Below are positions 46,962 through 54,719 of a DNA stretch of 64,000 nt, in pieces. Made by a program: the position numbers and the translations under genes. How positions within the stretch are numbered: the first letter of the stretch is position 1; every line of letters begins with the position of its first letter. Source of the DNA: Corallococcus interemptor (GTDB lineage: Bacteria; Myxococcota; Myxococcia; Myxococcales; Myxococcaceae); NCBI RefSeq assembly GCF_003668875.1, contig NZ_RAWM01000009.1, forward strand, positions 62,001 to 126,000. The letters are read 5' to 3'. The notes beneath the pieces were generated by a model. The model worked only from the letters and a program-made list of their open reading frames with translations. It was not told the DNA's origin and searched no databases.

Positions 46962-48101
46962 ATGACCCGAATGGTCCGCTCCGCTCCTCGTGCCGTCTTG
47001 ACCGCCGGGCTCGCCGCCCTGGTGGTGTGCACCGCGCTGGTGACGATGTCCGCGATTGCGTTCCCGCAGGGCTACAGCCCCGCGAGGCTGACGTGGCCGG
47101 GCGCCCCCGTCCTGTTGGGCTGGGTGCATTACGATGCCGGCTGGTACGCGCGCATCGCGACGGAGGGCTACAGCTACACGCCCGGCCAGCAGAGCCCGGT
47201 GGCGTTCTTCCCGCTGTACCCGCTGGTGCTGCACGGCCTGGGCCTGCTGCACGTGGACACGTTCATCGCGGGCGTGCTCGTCACCATGCTGTGTGGCCTG
47301 GGCGCGCTGTACGTCTTCACGCTGTGGGCACGCACCCGCGCGGATGAGGACTCGGCGAGGAACGCGGGGCTGCTGCTGGCGTTCTACCCGTTCGCGTTCT
47401 TCCTCTATGGGGCCATGTATTCGGACGCGCTGTTCCTCCTGCTCATCATCGCGGCGTTCCTGCTGTTGGAGCGGGGGCAGCTGGGGTGGGCGGTGCTGCT
47501 CGCGGCGGTGGCCACGGCGGCGCGTCCGGTGGCGCCCGCGCTGGTGGTGGGGCTGCTCGCGCGGCGGCTGGAGTGGAAGCACGAGCGCGGCCTGAAGTGG
47601 AGCTGGGTGGACCTGCTGCCGGTGTTCGCGGCGGCGGGCTTCGTGCTGTACCTGCTCTACCAGTGGAAGGCGTTCGGAGATCCGTTCGCGTTCGTGAAGG
47701 TGCAGTCCGCGCCGGGCTGGGACCAGAAGCCGGGCTGGCGCACGTGGGTGAAGCTGCGCTGGTTCCAGGGCTTCAGCCGGGACATGTCGCTGTCGGACGG
47801 CCTGAGGCTCGTGGGGCACGCGGCCGTCACCGTGGGCGCCCTGGCGCTCATCTGGCCCACGGCGAAGCGGCTGGGGTGGGGCTACGGCGTCTACACGCTG
47901 GCCATCGTGGGATTGCCCGCCCTGTCGAGCAAGGACTTCATGGGCATGGGGCGCTACCTGCTGGCCGCCTTCCCGCTGTTCCTCTCGCTGGCGCTGCTGC
48001 TCAAGGAACGTCCGCGCATGAGGTGGGGCGTGCTCGCGACGAGCGCCTGCGTGATGCTGGCGCTGGCGGCGGCATACGGAGCCGCGGAGTACGTGTCATG
48101 A
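46962..48101 (+). CDS. GT-C type membrane glycosyltransferase (PIG-V / Gpi18-like)
   Basis: A 379-residue protein with eight or more hydrophobic segments. The early HYDAGWYARIATEGY has the Asp expected in the first extracytoplasmic loop of PIG-V-like mannosyltransferases, followed by VAFFPLYPLVLHGLG and FYPFAFFLYGAMYSDALF. Such enzymes add mannose or another sugar from a polyprenyl-phosphate donor on the outer face of the membrane. It overlaps the methyltransferase gene by 4 nt (ATGA). The GT2 gene at 49594-50382 could make its lipid-linked donor, an inference from proximity. Confidence 0.78.
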   Translation: MTRMVRSAPRAVLTAGLAALVVCTALVTMSAIAFPQGYSPARLTWPGAPVLLGWVHYDAGWYARIATEGYSYTPGQQSPVAFFPLYPLVLHGLGLLHVDTFIAGVLVTMLCGLGALYVFTLWARTRADEDSARNAGLLLAFYPFAFFLYGAMYSDALFLLLIIAAFLLLERGQLGWAVLLAAVATAARPVAPALVVGLLARRLEWKHERGLKWSWVDLLPVFAAAGFVLYLLYQWKAFGDPFAFVKVQSAPGWDQKPGWRTWVKLRWFQGFSRDMSLSDGLRLVGHAAVTVGALALIWPTAKRLGWGYGVYTLAIVGLPALSSKDFMGMGRYLLAAFPLFLSLALLLKERPRMRWGVLATSACVMLALAAAYGAAEYVS

Positions 48102-48757
48102 GCGGACTCATGGACCAGGCCCTGGCGCTCTACGCGCACCTGCCCGCGAGCGAGCGCTTCCACGTGCACGCACGGGCATCCTCGGCCCCACTGCTCGCGG
48201 TGGCGTCGCGCCTGCCTTCGGGGACGGTGGCGGACATCGGCTGCGGGCACGGCCTGCTGTCCGCGGTGATGGCGCTCGCGGTGCCGGAGCGCCGGGTGCT
48301 CGGAGTGGACCTGGACGAGCGCAAGGTGCACTGGGCCAGGCAGGCCCTGTCGCGACTGCCCAACGTGACGCTCGACGTGGGCTCGGTGGAAGACCTCGCG
48401 CGAACGCAGCCGCACTCGCTCGACGCGGTGGTGGTCTGCGACGTGCTGTACCTGCTGCCCGATGAGAAGTGGCCGGGCTTCCTCCAGTCCGTGCGAAGCC
48501 TGCTCAAGCCCGGAGGCCGCTTCCTCTTGAAAGAGGTGGAGGGCGACCGCTCCTGGAAGCACGCCAAGGCGCTCGCGCAGGAGTGGGTGATGGTGTCGCT
48601 GCTGGGCCGCACCAAGGCCAGCGGAGGCATGGTCCTCAAGCCGCGAGTTGACGGAGTCCGGCTCCTGCGAGACGCGGGCTTCGAGGTGCGCGAAGTCGTG
48701 GGCCTGGGCCAGGGCTACACCACGCCGCACCTGCTCTACGACGCCGAAGCCCGCTGA
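48098..48757 (+). CDS. Class I SAM-dependent methyltransferase
   Basis: A 219-residue protein with motif I VADIGCGHGLLSAVMAL, the acidic end of strand 2 LGVDLDERK, DAVVVCDVLYLLPDEKW (motif IV region) and LLKPGGRFLLKEVEG. It transfers a methyl group from SAM; substrate unknown. Translationally coupled to the GT-C gene upstream (ATGA), so methylation of a sugar or lipid-linked glycan is plausible. Its 3' end overlaps the convergent deacetylase gene by 22 nt. Confidence 0.85.
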   Translation: MSGLMDQALALYAHLPASERFHVHARASSAPLLAVASRLPSGTVADIGCGHGLLSAVMALAVPERRVLGVDLDERKVHWARQALSRLPNVTLDVGSVEDLARTQPHSLDAVVVCDVLYLLPDEKWPGFLQSVRSLLKPGGRFLLKEVEGDRSWKHAKALAQEWVMVSLLGRTKASGGMVLKPRVDGVRLLRDAGFEVREVVGLGQGYTTPHLLYDAEAR

Positions 48758-49587
48758 AGCTCGCCGTAGTTCGTCAGCGAGACGCCCCGCTCCTCGAGCT
48801 TCGCCTTCACGCGGGGACTGGTGAGCGCGGCCAGCTCCGCGCCCCAGCCGTAGGTCCACGCCGGATCCTCCGGCACGTGTGGCGCACCCTCACCGGGATG
48901 GCACCCCAGCTCGAAGTCCCCCGCCGGCAGCGCGTCCAGCACCGCCAGCAGCGCGGGCTCATCCAGCCGGCCCGCCTCGAACACGCCCCCGGCACTGACC
49001 CGCCGCACGCCCGGCCGGGCCCGGGGCGCCGTGCGCGCGAGCACCGCCAGCACCGTCGTCTTCAACGCGGGCCCGGGAGCCCGCAGCCACGACGCGCGAG
49101 GCAGCGCGTCCGGCCACCGCAGGGGCAGCCCCTCGCGAGCGGCGATGCCCTCCACCACCGGCCGCACCCCCGGCAACAGGTGCAGGTGCTGGTGTCCATC
49201 CAGGTGATCCACCTGCGCGCCCAGCTCCCGGGCACGGGCCACCTGCGCGGACAGCTCCCGCTCCAGCTCCTCGCGCCGCACCCGCCCCGTCAGCCACGCC
49301 TTCGCGAACGCCGCCCAGTCGCCGCGCAGCCGCCCGTCCGGCGCCACCGTCCGCACGGCCTCCATGGGGGCCGCGCACGGCAGCCGCGTGGACAGCGCCA
49401 GGTGCACGCCCACCGCCAGCCCCTGCGCCTTCGCCCGCGCCACCGCATCCGCGGCGGAGGGCCCCATGGCCAGCAGCGTCGCGCTGGTCACGATGCCCTC
49501 GCGGTGCGCTCGCAGGATGCCCGCGTCCAGTGACGGATGCAGGCCCAGGTCGTCCGCGTTGACGATGAGCCGCGTGCGCGACGCCAT
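48736..49587 (-). CDS. ChbG/HpnK (YdjC) family carbohydrate deacetylase
   Basis: A 283-residue protein. The family metal site is visible: LIVNADDLGLHPSLDAGIL (Asp-Asp), GVHLALS and VDHLDGHQHLHLLPGV, with HPGEG near the C-terminus. These enzymes remove N-acetyl groups from sugars such as chitobiose or lipid-linked N-acetylglucosamine. Its start is 6 nt after the stop of the GT2 gene, so a two-gene operon is likely. With the convergent GT-C/methyltransferase pair it suggests modification of a lipid-linked glycan. Exact substrate unknown. Confidence 0.87.
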   Translation of the reverse strand: MASRTRLIVNADDLGLHPSLDAGILRAHREGIVTSATLLAMGPSAADAVARAKAQGLAVGVHLALSTRLPCAAPMEAVRTVAPDGRLRGDWAAFAKAWLTGRVRREELERELSAQVARARELGAQVDHLDGHQHLHLLPGVRPVVEGIAAREGLPLRWPDALPRASWLRAPGPALKTTVLAVLARTAPRARPGVRRVSAGGVFEAGRLDEPALLAVLDALPAGDFELGCHPGEGAPHVPEDPAWTYGWGAELAALTSPRVKAKLEERGVSLTNYGELQRASAS

Positions 49588-49593
49588 GACGTC

Positions 49594-50382
49594 CTACCCG
49601 CGCCCCTGCACCGAGCGCAGCGGCTGCACCGACGGCGGCAGGCGCACCGGCTTGCCCGGCGGCGGCGGCGAGCGCGTCTCCGGGTACAGCGCCACCAGCT
49701 CCTTCACCATCTTCAGGATGACGGACGGCGACGCCAGCGTGGAGATGCCGCGCGTGCGCGGGAAGTAGTCCACGCCCATCTGGAACACGCGGAAGCCCTT
49801 GCGGATGGCCTTCACCACCAGCTCCGCGTCGATGAACGAGCCCTGGCTCTTGAGCTCCATCGACTCCAGCACCCGGCGGTGCATCAGCTTGAAGCTGAAG
49901 TTCACGTCCTTGATCTGGATGTCGAACAGCGCCCGGATGAGCAGGTTGTAGACGAACGAGTACACGATGCGCTTGGAGCCCTCGCTCGTGCGGTCGAACC
50001 GGAAGGCGCAGATCATGTCCGCCTCCAGGTACTCCATCAGGTGCAGCGCCCGCTCCAGCTCGCGCATGTCCCACGGCAGGTCGATGTCCGAATAGAGCAC
50101 CAGGTCCTTCGTGCTCGCCGCCAGCCCCGTGCGCATCGCCCCGCCCAGCTTCAGGTTCACCGGGTGCGTGATGACCCGCAGCTGGGGGACCTTCGCCGCG
50201 AGCGCGTCGCAGACCTCCTGGGTCCGGTCCGTGGAGGCGTCGTTGACGACGATGATTTCGAAGTCGTCGGTGAGCTTCGGCAGCACTTCCAGTGCGCGGC
50301 TCACGGCGCGCTCCACGTAGTCCTCTTCGTTCCAGGCGGGGAAGAAGAGGCTGATGCTCGGGTACTTGGCCACGGTCGTCAT
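49594..50382 (-). CDS. Family 2 glycosyltransferase, polyprenyl-phosphate sugar synthase-like
   Basis: A 262-residue GT-A protein: SISLFFPAWNEEDYVERAV, IIVVNDASTDRTQEV, NLKLGGAMRTGL and LYSDIDLPWDM (the DxD-type metal site), as in dolichol-phosphate mannose synthase-like enzymes. No C-terminal membrane helices are present; the end is Pro-rich (RSPPPPGKPVRLPPS). It probably charges a polyprenyl phosphate with a sugar. First gene of an operon with the ChbG-type deacetylase. Confidence 0.87.
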   Translation of the reverse strand: MTTVAKYPSISLFFPAWNEEDYVERAVSRALEVLPKLTDDFEIIVVNDASTDRTQEVCDALAAKVPQLRVITHPVNLKLGGAMRTGLAASTKDLVLYSDIDLPWDMRELERALHLMEYLEADMICAFRFDRTSEGSKRIVYSFVYNLLIRALFDIQIKDVNFSFKLMHRRVLESMELKSQGSFIDAELVVKAIRKGFRVFQMGVDYFPRTRGISTLASPSVILKMVKELVALYPETRSPPPPGKPVRLPPSVQPLRSVQGRG

Positions 50383-50452
50383 GTCGCGTGCGTTCCGTCA
50401 GGAAGGAAACGCCGCGCTCGCTAGCAGACGGCCCCCCCGGTGGCAAACCTCT

Positions 50453-50482
50453 TGGCCCTTCTTGTGGGAAACCCCTATAGTA
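50453..50482 (+). promoter_or_regulatory. Candidate sigma-70-type promoter for the diguanylate cyclase gene
   Basis: TTGGCC (50453-50458), an 18-bp spacer and TATAGT (50477-50482), 29 nt before the GTG at 50512. The AT-rich -10 box stands out in the local sequence. Predicted by eye only. Confidence 0.45.
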
Positions 50483-50511
50483 CCGCCTAGTCATCATTTT
50501 ACGGGGACACG

Positions 50512-51462
50512 GTGAAAACCCAGCCCTACACGCTTCTGGTCGTGGACGATTCGCAGGCACTGCTTCCTCAGCTGGTGCGCACGCTCGGCCCGGAGGACTT
50601 CGCCCTGCGCGTGGCGCGCTCCGGGCCGGAGGCGCTGGGGCTCACCCAGGAGGTAGACGGCGTCCTGCTCTGCTCCGGTGGCCTCGACCCAGGCCAGGCC
50701 CAGGCCCTGCTGGAGGCCCTCACCCCACCACCACCGGCGCCCCAACCCGCCGTGGTGGTTCTTGCGCCCCCGGAGGATCGGGCCCTGCGGCTCGCCGCTC
50801 TGCGCAGAGGGGGTGAGGTGATTCTGACCCCATGGGACGACGAAGAGCTGCGTTTGAGGCTCTACCGGAGCCTCGAAACGCACTCGCGGTTGAAGTCACT
50901 TCACTCCCAGGTGGAGGAGCTGCGGCGCCTGGCGGTGACGGACGGCCTGACCCAGGTGCACAACCACCGCTACTTCCAGGAGCGGCTGCGCGAGGAGTTC
51001 CGCCGCTCGCAGCGCTACGACGAGAGCCTGTCGCTCATCCTCGTGGACCTGGACCACTTCAAGAACATCAACGACGCCCACGGCCACGGGGCGGGGGACC
51101 GCGTCCTCCGGGAGGTGGCGGCCTCCCTCCAGCACAGCGTGCGCGAGACGGACCTGGTGGCGCGCTACGGAGGGGAGGAGTTCGCCATCCTCCTGCCCTG
51201 CACCCACCTGCCCGGCGCCCTCACCGTGGCGGAGCGAATCCGCAAGGGAATCAACGAGTTGCACGCAGGCCCGGAGGGTGCCCTGCGCGTCACCGCGTCC
51301 CTGGGCGTCTCCAGCTTCCCCCACCGCGCCATCCTCACCCCGGAACAGCTGTTGCTCACCGCGGACGAGGCCCTCTACCGCGCCAAGCGCGAGGGCCGCG
51401 ACCGCATCTGCCTCCACCCCCCCGCGCCCCTGTTTTCGGCGCCGCCTTCACGGGCAGGCTGA
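50512..51462 (+). CDS. Diguanylate cyclase with a degenerate receiver domain
   Basis: A 316-residue protein. The N-terminal ~120 residues keep the start of a receiver (TLLVVDDSQALLPQL) but the phospho-acceptor strand reads VDGVLLCSGGLDP, with Cys/Ser in place of Asp, and the conserved Lys strand reads VILTPWDDEE. A short coiled segment leads to a GGDEF domain (~140-305) with LILVDLDHFKNIND and the active site ARYGGEEFAILL. An RxxD inhibitory site (RETD) lies five residues before GGEEF, so product feedback by cyclic-di-GMP is expected. It precedes a REC-PAS kinase and a sigma-54 activator. The receiver probably works as an unphosphorylated interaction module. Confidence 0.9.
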   Translation: MKTQPYTLLVVDDSQALLPQLVRTLGPEDFALRVARSGPEALGLTQEVDGVLLCSGGLDPGQAQALLEALTPPPPAPQPAVVVLAPPEDRALRLAALRRGGEVILTPWDDEELRLRLYRSLETHSRLKSLHSQVEELRRLAVTDGLTQVHNHRYFQERLREEFRRSQRYDESLSLILVDLDHFKNINDAHGHGAGDRVLREVAASLQHSVRETDLVARYGGEEFAILLPCTHLPGALTVAERIRKGINELHAGPEGALRVTASLGVSSFPHRAILTPEQLLLTADEALYRAKREGRDRICLHPPAPLFSAPPSRAG

Positions 51463-51467
51463 CCCAG

Positions 51468-51522
51468 CGGGTCAAAAACCCGGGGTCTCATTTGACCCGG
51501 TTGGGGGCGGTGGGTCTACAAT
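51468..51522 (+). promoter_or_regulatory. Candidate promoter overlapped by an inverted repeat, upstream of the kinase operon
   Basis: Arms CGGGTCAAA (51468-51476) and TTTGACCCG (51491-51499), 9 bp and perfect, separated by 14 nt. The second arm contains the -35-like TTGACC (51492-51497); TACAAT (51517-51522) follows after 19 bp. This looks like a repressor or activator site laid over the -35 box, or alternatively a terminator hairpin for the cyclase gene that ends at 51462. Confidence 0.5.
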
Positions 51523-51608
51523 GACCTTGCCCCTTTTTGTCATGTCTCTGAAAAGAGGCGTGATTGCCGGGGTTTATCCAAATCTCTGGTTTGGCAAGGC
51601 CATTGCAA

Positions 51609-53210
51609 ATGTCGATTCCCGGAAAGTCCATGGGAACCCTCGGAGCTCAAGCGCAGGCGCAGGAACCGGTCACCCGCGGCCGGCTGCTGCTCGTGGACGA
51701 CGAGGAGAACATCCTCAAGTCCATCCGGCGGGTCCTGCGCCGGGGTGAGTGGGAGATCGAGACGGCGACGGACGCCGAAACGGGCCTGCGCACGCTGGAG
51801 CGCTTCCAGCCGGAGGTCGTCATCTCCGACTTCCGCATGCCGGGCATGAACGGCGTGGAGTTCCTCAACCAGGTGAAGCTCCAGGCGCCGCGCGCCCAGC
51901 GCATCATGCTGACGGGCCAGGCGGATCAGCAGGCCATCGAAGAGGCCATCAACCGCTCGGAAATCTTCCGCTTCATCTCCAAGCCCTGGAACGACAGCCA
52001 CCTGGTCCTCACGGTGAAGAGCGCCTTCGAGCAGTACGCGCTCCACGCGGAGAACGACCGGCTCTACCGCGTCACCCAGGAGCAGAACGCGGAGCTCAAG
52101 CACCTCAACGCGGACCTGGAGGAGCGCGTCGCGCTGCGCACGCGCCTGCTCTCCACGGCCAAGCGCGAGTGGGAGCTGTCCTTCGACTGCATGGAGACGC
52201 CGCTCGCGGTGGTGCGCGCGCGGGACTTCGCGGTGCGCCGGGCCAACGTCGCCTACGCGCAGGTGGCCCGCCGCTCCATCGAAGAGGTGCCTTCGGACGT
52301 CCCCTGCCACCAGTACCTCTTCGGCCGGGACACGCCCTGCGCCGGGTGCCCGCTGCCCTCCGCCATGGAGACGGGCAAGGGCGCGCGCGGTGAGGTGCAG
52401 CAGGGCGGGCGCAGCTACGTGGTGGCCGCGTACCCCTTCGCGGGCGACGACCGCGCGGTGTGCACCTACCGCGACGTCACGGAGGAGCAGGCCATGACGC
52501 GCCGGCTCATCGAGACGGAGAAGATGGCCGCGGTGGGCCAGCTCGCGGGCGGCGTGGCGCACGAAATCAACAACCCGCTGGGCGGCATCCTCGCCTTCGC
52601 GCAGCTGATGTCCCGCGACGCGGGCCGCAGCGAGAGCGACCTGGAGTCGCTGAAGCTGATTGAAGAGAGCGCGCTGCGCTGCAAGCGCATCGTGGAGAGC
52701 CTGCTGAAGTTCAGCCGGCACAGCCGCGTGGAAGACCGGCGCCTCTTTGATTTGTCCAAGTGCGTGGAGGACGCCGCGGTCCTCTTCCGCGCGCAGCTCA
52801 AGTCCATGCCCAAGGTGGAGATGAAGCTGGGCCTGAAGGACGGGTTGCCCAAGGTGTACGGCGACCCCGGCACGCTCGCGCAGGTGGTGCTCAACCTGCT
52901 GCAGAACGGCCTGCAGTCGCTGCCCAAGGCGGAAGGCCGCCTGACCCTGGAGACGGGGCGCGAGGGCGACCGGACCTTCTTCGCGGTGACGGACACGGGG
53001 GCGGGCATCGAAGAGAAGCACCTGCCGCGCATCTTCGAGCCGTCCTTCACCACCAAGCCGCCCGGCGAGGGCACCGGCCTGGGCCTGTCCATCGCCTACC
53101 GAATCGTCCAGGACCACGGGGGCACCTTCCAGGTGGACACCCACGTGGGCCAGGGCTCCCGCTTCACCGTCTTCCTGCCCATTCCCCTGCAGCTCGAGAG
53201 GTTGCCGTGA
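51609..53210 (+). CDS. Histidine kinase with N-terminal receiver and Cys-containing PAS domain
   Basis: A 533-residue protein from ATG 51609; ATG 51630, with GGAAAG just upstream, is equally possible. The receiver (LLLVDDEENILKS, VVISDFRMPGMNG, FRFISKPW) is complete. A coiled coil leads to a PAS-like domain carrying CHQYLFGRDTPCAGCPL, a Cys pattern that in similar PAS domains may bind metal or sense redox. The kinase core has the H-box GGVAHEINNPLGG (phospho-His ~317) and ATP-site motifs VVLNLLQNGLQSL, DTGAGI and GTGLGLSIAYRIV. It is cytosolic, with no membrane segment. The next gene, a sigma-54 activator, overlaps by 4 nt (GTGA) and is its probable partner. Confidence 0.92.
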   Translation: MSIPGKSMGTLGAQAQAQEPVTRGRLLLVDDEENILKSIRRVLRRGEWEIETATDAETGLRTLERFQPEVVISDFRMPGMNGVEFLNQVKLQAPRAQRIMLTGQADQQAIEEAINRSEIFRFISKPWNDSHLVLTVKSAFEQYALHAENDRLYRVTQEQNAELKHLNADLEERVALRTRLLSTAKREWELSFDCMETPLAVVRARDFAVRRANVAYAQVARRSIEEVPSDVPCHQYLFGRDTPCAGCPLPSAMETGKGARGEVQQGGRSYVVAAYPFAGDDRAVCTYRDVTEEQAMTRRLIETEKMAAVGQLAGGVAHEINNPLGGILAFAQLMSRDAGRSESDLESLKLIEESALRCKRIVESLLKFSRHSRVEDRRLFDLSKCVEDAAVLFRAQLKSMPKVEMKLGLKDGLPKVYGDPGTLAQVVLNLLQNGLQSLPKAEGRLTLETGREGDRTFFAVTDTGAGIEEKHLPRIFEPSFTTKPPGEGTGLGLSIAYRIVQDHGGTFQVDTHVGQGSRFTVFLPIPLQLERLP

Positions 53211-54679
53211 ACCAAGTCAAGCGCGCCAAGGTCCTCGTTGTGGATGACGACTCCGTCGTCCTCAAGGCCGTCACCCAGATCCTCCAGCGGGAAGGCCACC
53301 CTGTGGTGGCCATCGACGACGCGGTGGAGGGGCTCACGGCGGCGAAGGACCCGTCCATCGACGTGGTCGTGCTCGACATCAAGATGCCGCACCTGTCCGG
53401 CATGGACCTGTTGCGCGCCATCAAGGCGGACCGCCCGGACGTGGAGGTCATCATGATGACGGCCTTCGCCACCGTGGAGACGGCGGTGGAGGCGGTGAAG
53501 GCGGGCGCGTACGACTACCTCACCAAGCCCTTCGAGAACATCGACGAGGTCAGCCTCACGGTGGCCAAGGCCGCCGAGCGCAAGGCGCTGAAGGACCGCA
53601 CCCGCGCGCTGGAGGAGGCGCTCACCGCGCGCAGCCAGTTCGAGGACCTCATCGGTCAGTCCTCGCAGATGCGCGCCGTGTTCAAGCTGGTGGAGACGGT
53701 CAGCCACTCCACCGCCACGGTGCTCATCCAGGGCGAGAGCGGCACGGGCAAGGAGCTGGTGGCCCGCGCCATCCACTACCGCAGCGCGCGCCGCGACAAG
53801 CCGTTCGTCGCCGTCAACTGTTCCGCGCTGACGGAGACGCTGCTGGAGAGTGAGCTCTTCGGCCACGTGAAGGGCAGCTTCACCGGCGCCACCGGCAACA
53901 AGAAGGGCCTCTTCGAGGCGGCCGACGGCGGCACCATCTTCCTGGACGAGATTGGCGACGTGCCCCCGGCCACCCAGGTGCGTCTCCTGCGCGTGCTGCA
54001 GGAGGGTGAAGTCAAGCGCGTGGGCGCCAACGAGCCCGTGAAGGTGGACGTGCGCGTCATCGCCGCCACGCACGTGGACCTGTCCCGCGCGAAGGAGCAG
54101 GGCAAGTTCCGCGAGGACCTCTTCTATCGCCTCAACGTCATCACCATCGACCTGCCGCCCCTGCGCGACCGCCCGGAGGACGTGCCGCTGCTCGCGCACC
54201 ACTTCCTCAAGGTCTACACCGGCAAGGCGGACAAGAAGGTCACCGGCATCAGCCCCCGCGCCATGGAGGCGCTCACCTGCAACCGGTGGACGGGCAACGT
54301 GCGCGAGCTGGAGAACGTCATCGAGCGCGCGGTGGTGCTGACGGCCAACGACGCCATCGACGTGGAGGACCTGCCGCCCGGCTTCCAGGCCGCGCCCCAG
54401 GCCGACTCGGCGGTGGAGGTGTTCAGCCTGGCGCACCTGCCGTACGCCCAGGCCAAGCGCCTGGCCATGCGCGCCTTCGAGCGCCGCTATCTGTCCGCGC
54501 TGCTGGAGAAGAACAACCACAACGTGTCCAGCGCGGCGCGCGCGGCCGGCGTGGACCGCTCCAACTTCCGCCGCCTGCTCAAGCAGTACGAGGTGGCCGG
54601 CCGCAGCATGAAGCCGCGCTCGCCCAAGGGCCCGGACTCGGACAGCGGCCCGGGCCCCGTGCTGGAAGCCGTGTCCTGA
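53207..54679 (+). CDS. NtrC-family sigma-54-dependent response regulator
   Basis: A 490-residue protein from GTG 53207. Receiver (VLVVDDDSVVLKA, VVVLDIKMPHLSG, YDYLTKPFEN); AAA+ domain with Walker A GESGTGKE (~177), the sigma-54 contact loop GSFTGAT (~223), Walker B GGTIFLDEIGD and RLNVITIDLPPLRDR; and a C-terminal Fis-type helix-turn-helix (VSSAARAAGVDRSNFRRLLK). It activates RpoN promoters when phosphorylated. Coupled to the kinase gene by GTGA overlap, so they form one two-component pair. Ends at a strong hairpin. Confidence 0.95.
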   Translation: MNQVKRAKVLVVDDDSVVLKAVTQILQREGHPVVAIDDAVEGLTAAKDPSIDVVVLDIKMPHLSGMDLLRAIKADRPDVEVIMMTAFATVETAVEAVKAGAYDYLTKPFENIDEVSLTVAKAAERKALKDRTRALEEALTARSQFEDLIGQSSQMRAVFKLVETVSHSTATVLIQGESGTGKELVARAIHYRSARRDKPFVAVNCSALTETLLESELFGHVKGSFTGATGNKKGLFEAADGGTIFLDEIGDVPPATQVRLLRVLQEGEVKRVGANEPVKVDVRVIAATHVDLSRAKEQGKFREDLFYRLNVITIDLPPLRDRPEDVPLLAHHFLKVYTGKADKKVTGISPRAMEALTCNRWTGNVRELENVIERAVVLTANDAIDVEDLPPGFQAAPQADSAVEVFSLAHLPYAQAKRLAMRAFERRYLSALLEKNNHNVSSAARAAGVDRSNFRRLLKQYEVAGRSMKPRSPKGPDSDSGPGPVLEAVS

Positions 54680-54685
54680 TGCACT

Positions 54686-54719
54686 CCCGAGGGAGGACGC
54701 TTCAGCCGTCCTCCCCGGG
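54686..54719. terminator. Bidirectional hairpin terminator
   Basis: GGGAGGACG (54691-54699) pairs with CGTCCTCCC (54707-54715), extended by CCCG/CGGG around one bulged A. It lies between the sigma-54 activator gene and rarA and includes the rarA stop codon. Confidence 0.7.
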
